Shown here piece after piece: positions 60,080 through 64,000 of a stretch of DNA of 64,000 nucleotides (position 1 is the first letter of the stretch; every line of letters starts with the position of its first letter). The stretch is from Lunularia cruciata. Its lineage: Eukaryota; Streptophyta; Marchantiopsida; Lunulariales; Lunulariaceae. The position numbers and the translations under genes are program-made. Location of the stretch: contig OX419762.1 in the NCBI GenBank assembly GCA_948567375.1, forward strand, positions 19,584,727 to 19,648,726. The letters run 5' to 3'. Below the pieces are notes generated by a model. The model made no database searches. It was not told the DNA's origin and worked only from the letters and a program-made list of their open reading frames with translations.

Positions 60080-60872
60080 CTTTCCAAGTACCTTTTGATG
60101 GATAGCATGGCACTAAAGGTGGCACAAAGTTCATCTCACATTGCATCAAAGTCTATAATTATGACTTATGACTATATGGCAAATACTCAACCAAGCTATC
60201 ATTATTTCCTTCACTTGATCTTCCATCTTCAAAAATTTCTTGTGGTTTGCAAGCATGTTCTTTTGAATGCACCAAAGGTAAAATATATGTCAAGACTTAG
60301 GAAATACATACCTGATTGGATTTAACAAGGCATCAGTCACAATCACCATTAGAACAATATCACCAAATAGATTACAAACTTCCATTAGAGCTCCTTGATA
60401 CTTGGAGAAGGTGTCTTTGTTGAGGAAGATGAAAGGTACCATGAATGATGTATTGAGGCCTATGCACCCAACTATGTGCAAAGAGAGCATCTTGAAGCAA
60501 TTTGTTTTGTAAGTACAATTCATTAGTATGTCTATGTAATAGTACTCGGTAATGTCAATGGAATTTGGATGAGTGGTGATGAAAAGGAATTTAATATGAC
60601 TATTCTCATGAAACTTGAGAGCATAATTAAATCCATGGATTTTTAGCTCATCCAAAAGTGCTTGTATGTCAAGACAACCATCAAAGGTTACATGATGGTG
60701 CTTGGCCTTGACATTGTTCACCATCTTGGCAATCAAAAGTGCATTTGAAGTCCGCTTGTGCAACTTCATTGAAATTTGATGCATGCATTTGAAGTCTGCT
60801 TGTGCAACTTCATTGAAATTTGATGCATGCATTTGAAGTCTGCTTGTGCAACTTCATTGAAATTTGATGCAT
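60080..60872 (-). pseudogene. MULE (Mutator-like) transposase core, inactive
   Basis: Cut-and-paste transposase remnant. On the minus strand: ALLIAKMVN..., LLDELKIHGFNYALKFHENS, ILMNCTYKTNCFKMLSLHIV (about 60530-60470), MVPFIFLNKDTFSKYQGAL (about 60440), VIVTDALLNPIRYVFPKS then stop (about 60290). Beyond the stop lie CIQKNMLANHKKFLK-like residues (about 60270-60220). MULE transposases usually have LLMDCTYKTN. Here the first catalytic Asp is Asn, while the second (VTD) is kept. The N-terminal side carries a 44-bp tandem repeat. No terminal inverted repeats were identified. Confidence 0.82.
60742..60872. repeat. Three tandem 44-bp units in the MULE transposase
   Basis: Units begin 'catttgaagtc' at 60742, 60786 and 60830. 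Units 1 and 2 differ by one base. 44 is not a multiple of three, so each unit shifts the transposase reading frame, as seen in the minus-strand translation, where the same DNA is read in two frames. Confidence 0.95.
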
Positions 60873-63057
60873 AGAGACACATGTTATTGCCAATTTGTTG
60901 ATTGACTACTCAACAACTTCAATTAGATTTTATGCACTCAAATGGCCTTATATTTCATTGGAAATATTGTGGTTATGGCTATCATATTGATGGTGAAACT
61001 CCATCTATTTTTATTACTCTTGTGATTTTTGTGTTGTAGGTAATGTTGTTGTGTTCCCACCTTGTCCATCCCTTCATCCAAGGCATAAGTCTTTTCTTTG
61101 CCCTTTTTTGTGATGCGTTAAGTCCTCTTAGGCTTTTCCTTGCTTGTTTGTTCCTTCCTTCACTTTACCTTTGCTTTGCCTATTTGAGTTGACCCGTCCC
61201 TTCCCATGAAGCATTGATGTCCCCCTTTGGCCCCTTCTTGTTCCCCTTTTCTCTCTTTGGATTATTTTTTTGTTCCACCTTTGGTTACTACTTGCTCTAC
61301 TTTACTCTGTGAGCTTCGGCCCTTGTTTCTATGGCAGATGCATGCTCTTTCACTATGTCTTTGGACTCACTCTCCACTATGTCTTTGGATGTCAAACGAC
61401 TTGCTCCTTTCCATGCCTTCTAACTCAGCTCCTTATTTTTTTCACTGGTGATTTCAAGTAGTTAATTTACCACCTTCATGTATTTGTATTATTGAGTAGT
61501 TTGGCTAGTTTTTACTTGATTTCAATACTAATATTTGTTTCCTTTTAGGCTTAAACTAGGTATGTCTTGAGTCCTTTACTTTCTCCTGCTCACAATTTCA
61601 TATTCTTCCTTTGGATGCTTATTTATTTGCCTTGCACAATTATTTTGGTTTTTACTATTGCTGCCATTTGTTTGGATTTTAAGCTTCATATATTATAGCT
61701 TTTCTCGTACCCTCAACGGCACTGTTGGAAGCAACCAATTTGCCTTAGCACTCATGAATTTTTGAGCAAAATCTTGATACAAGTGGTATTGACTTATTGG
61801 TAATCTATTACATAATGTTTTCTATTTCTTGCAGTTGTTTGCATAGATGTTCTCAATTTCATGTTTGTTTACTAGTCTGTTAGCTATATGTTATTCTCAA
61901 TTTGTTTCAATTATGCCTTTGCTTCTAGTTATATTCAATGCATTCTACCTTATGGATTTCTCACTATTCTAGTATTGTGTATCATGTACATCTTGCTTAT
62001 CAATCATTTGCACTTCATGAGTTCTGGATAACCCGTCCTAGAAGCCTTTCTGCTCTCATATACACCTATACATATAATAGATTTAGATTCCGGCATGGTC
62101 CTTAGCAACACAAGAATATGGTCTTTGGCAATTGATAATTCAGGTGTTATAGCATACATACAAATGTTTGTTGTGGTTGATGAAATTTGACCATTTGCAA
62201 GCAATTCAAGTGTTATTGCAAACAAATGTTTGAGTATTATAGTAATGTTTGAGTGTTCTCGTAGTATATTTCCTTTGATGGTGTCACTAGAACATGCAAT
62301 AGACTTGTATAATTATAATATCTAATTCATGGTAACATGGATCTTTTTAATACAATTCTTTTTCTATATCCAACATTAGTATTAATATTAATAATTGTGA
62401 TTTTATACATGGTAGAGTTTGGGAGATTATTTGAACTTGATGAAGGAGCTTTATTCTTCTCTAAAAGAGAAATCACCTCATTATATTGATCCTTAGAAGA
62501 AGAAAATCACTCAATCTTATGATTTTAATAATGAGCAATGTGCTTGGAGTCTCTCTTAGAGAGAAAAGAGTAGGTCTTAAAATAGAAATAAATTATATAT
62601 ATTGTCAAGTTCTAGAAGATAATATATAAATTTATTTTTGATTTTTTTTATAAGATTTTCAAATGACCTTTAAAATATTAAGTCTTAAACTTTTTATTAT
62701 GTATTTCTTTGTAGATTCTCAAAAAATTTATTATTTGGTTTTATTCATATACCTAAACATTCAATTGTTCTTTTCCACCTATCATTAAGTTAATTTTCAT
62801 CTCCAATTATTAAAATTGAATTCATATTATGAGAAAATATTTGATGATTTTATCAATTTTAGGAAATTTAATGTTTAATTTTACAGTCTTTTAAGATGTA
62901 TTTTACTTTGTGTGTTGAAAACTTAAATTCATGTACAAGTAAATAAAGAAAAATTGTTATTAGTAGACGCACATACTGATTAAAGAGAGTCATTTGCTAG
63001 TTTTAAGTCATGCCTTGGATACTTCACATTTACGATAATCTAATTCAAGGGAAAAGC
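60873..63057. other. AT-rich spacer
   Basis: No gene or element recognised. The stretch at 61060-61450 is rich in C and T on the plus strand with no supported frame. From 62280 to 63000 the DNA is extremely AT-rich. It may hold the N-terminal and terminal parts of the MULE, but I cannot show this. Confidence 0.4.
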
Positions 63058-63099
63058 AATCCCAATAAGCAAACTCATAAAAGTTTGCTTATTGGGATT
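63058..63099. repeat. Perfect inverted repeat, 18-bp arms, 6-bp loop
   Basis: Arms 63058-63075 and 63082-63099 are exact reverse complements around CATAAA. A third partial copy of the arm word ('cttattgggat') follows directly at 63101-63111, so the same word occurs in both orientations. Confidence 0.95.
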
Positions 63100-63358
63100 T
63101 CTTATTGGGATAAACTCATAACCGAAGATGTGTCGAATTCTTGTTGGAAGTTTGAACATCTGTGTGATTCTTAGTCTATCCCTTTCTCAAGAATAAACAT
63201 CAATATCCTTGTTTGAGCGAAAACACCGTCCTCTACTCATTTACTGACGCAGAGTTTATCCAACTATGATATATCCAATTTCCAAAACAATTTAGCATGA
63301 CATGACCGAAATAACCTGGGTTTGTGGACGTGATTACATATGGCTTAAGTTAATCCAC

Positions 63359-63394
63359 AAATCTATGTTTACCGTCCGGACGGTAAACATAGAT
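63359..63394. repeat. Perfect 36-bp palindrome
   Basis: Arms 63359-63376 and 63377-63394 are exact reverse complements without spacer (centre CC|GG). Outer bases 63358 and 63395 do not pair. It lies upstream of the gene that starts at 63889, possibly in its promoter. Confidence 0.95.
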
Positions 63395-63888
63395 TCGGCC
63401 TTCAAGGGAGGAATAAAGCGGACAGTTGGGACAGGATGTGCGGTTGTCCAACGAGAGGGAGAAGGGCGACAGAAGGTACGAAGGAACGAACAGTCCGCAC
63501 AGACAACACAGTAGAGAAGAATTTTCGAAGGCGTCGAAAGAGGGGGGGAAGGAATCCAGAATCAATCTGCAATGCCATGGAGTGGACAAGACTCGCTTGG
63601 GATTTGATTTGTGAGTCGGAGGTCGATGAATGGTAGTCTCAACGTCAGGGCTGCTTGGAGCTCGAATCTGTGGTGTGTATCGGTCGACGTTTAGAATATT
63701 ACGGGGAATTGAGAAGGTTAGGGATTAGGGGTTGGGGATTGAGAAGGTGAACGATTGGAGCTGTGTATGATCTGGAGCGCGACAGAAAGCAAGGAAGGAA
63801 ATCTTTATGTGGCGGCTGCTGACTTTGTGTTTGAGAGTGGTTTATGTAGTTCACTAGGACGGGGACGAGGACGAGGGTTGTGGAGGCG

Positions 63889-64000
63889 ATGGGATCAGCT
63901 GCGATTGAAGCATTGTCGGAATCGGGGGGTGAAGAAGGCGAGTACGAGAGTGACAGCGATGGGACTTCGACTTTGGCGTTGAGGAGAAGAGCTGCCAGTG
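63889..64000 (+). CDS. Start of an unidentified gene, cut by the window end
   Basis: An open frame begins MGSAAIEALSESGGEEGEY and continues through an acidic ESDSDG stretch and a basic RRRAAS to the window end (37 codons). The 500 bp before it are GC-richer than the rest of the right side, as expected for a plant 5' untranslated region. The frame has no stop and reads as an acidic, probably nuclear or cytosolic N terminus. No family can be named from this piece. Other frames in 63400-63980 are probably untranslated. Confidence 0.55.
   Translation, partial: MGSAAIEALSESGGEEGEYESDSDGTSTLALRRRAAS

Noticed and set aside
61227-61461. Two overlapping plus-strand frames rich in Cys, Leu and Phe
   Set aside because: Pyrimidine-rich DNA gives such residues by chance; no homologous domain is seen.
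63302-63636. Overlapping frames on both strands
   Set aside because: They include the palindrome at 63359-63394, share no family features and probably lie in the 5' flank of the gene at 63889.

Overview
The window looks like nuclear DNA of a land plant. Three host genes are interrupted by many short GT-AG introns: a membrane GT2 glycosyltransferase, a plant-type mTERF protein with a probable organelle transit peptide, and the translesion polymerase REV1. They lie in AT-rich DNA filled with degraded Ty1/copia, Ty3/gypsy and Mutator-like (MULE) sequences. Short introns, chromodomain and PHD-finger gypsy elements and a bacterial-like cellulose-synthase-type GT2 fit a bryophyte, perhaps a moss. 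That placement is inference only. No tRNA, rRNA or CRISPR array was found.

Layout. 1-0.85 kb: no gene seen. 1.2-3.7 kb (minus): GT2 synthase gene. 4.65-9.78 kb (plus): decayed copia element with both LTRs and a near-perfect target duplication. 9.8-13.6 kb: AT-rich, unexplained. 13.62-20.22 kb (plus): chromovirus A1 with both LTRs and a perfect AGAGT target duplication, followed by an LTR fragment, a gag fragment of PHD-type gypsy family C (21.6-22.8 kb) and a copia pol fragment (22.8-23.6 kb). 24.5-28.2 kb (minus): mTERF gene. 28.9-37.2 kb (plus): REV1. The last two genes are head to head, 781 bp apart. 37.2-42.9 kb: AT-rich DNA with tandem repeats and a MULE remnant. 43.0-59.3 kb: a nest of gypsy elements. 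Chromovirus B+ (43.6 kb) is split by chromovirus A2 (45.6-50.4 kb), and gypsy C is split by a complete minus-strand chromovirus B- (51.49-57.54 kb). 59.4-60.9 kb: MULE transposase remnant (minus). 61-63.2 kb: AT-rich with no gene. 63.4-64.0 kb: GC-richer DNA ending in the first 37 codons of an unidentified gene cut by the window edge.

Three signals stand out. First, five perfect inverted repeats (arms 18-25 bp, spacer 0-6 bp) of unrelated sequence are scattered over the window. At two places (the 54.3 kb hairpin and a smaller 59.5 kb one) comparison with the surrounding coding frame or a sister copy suggests that one arm was made locally from the other, as in template-switch or quasi-palindrome repair. 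Second, gypsy family C appears to carry a PHD-like zinc finger after its integrase, whereas families A and B carry chromodomains. Third, the LTRs of family B are packed with GAAnnTTC units resembling heat-shock elements. Many retroelement stops are TAG where glutamine is expected, which suggests C-to-T decay of methylated CAG sites. Host genes are described from exons recognised by eye, so splice junctions are approximate.
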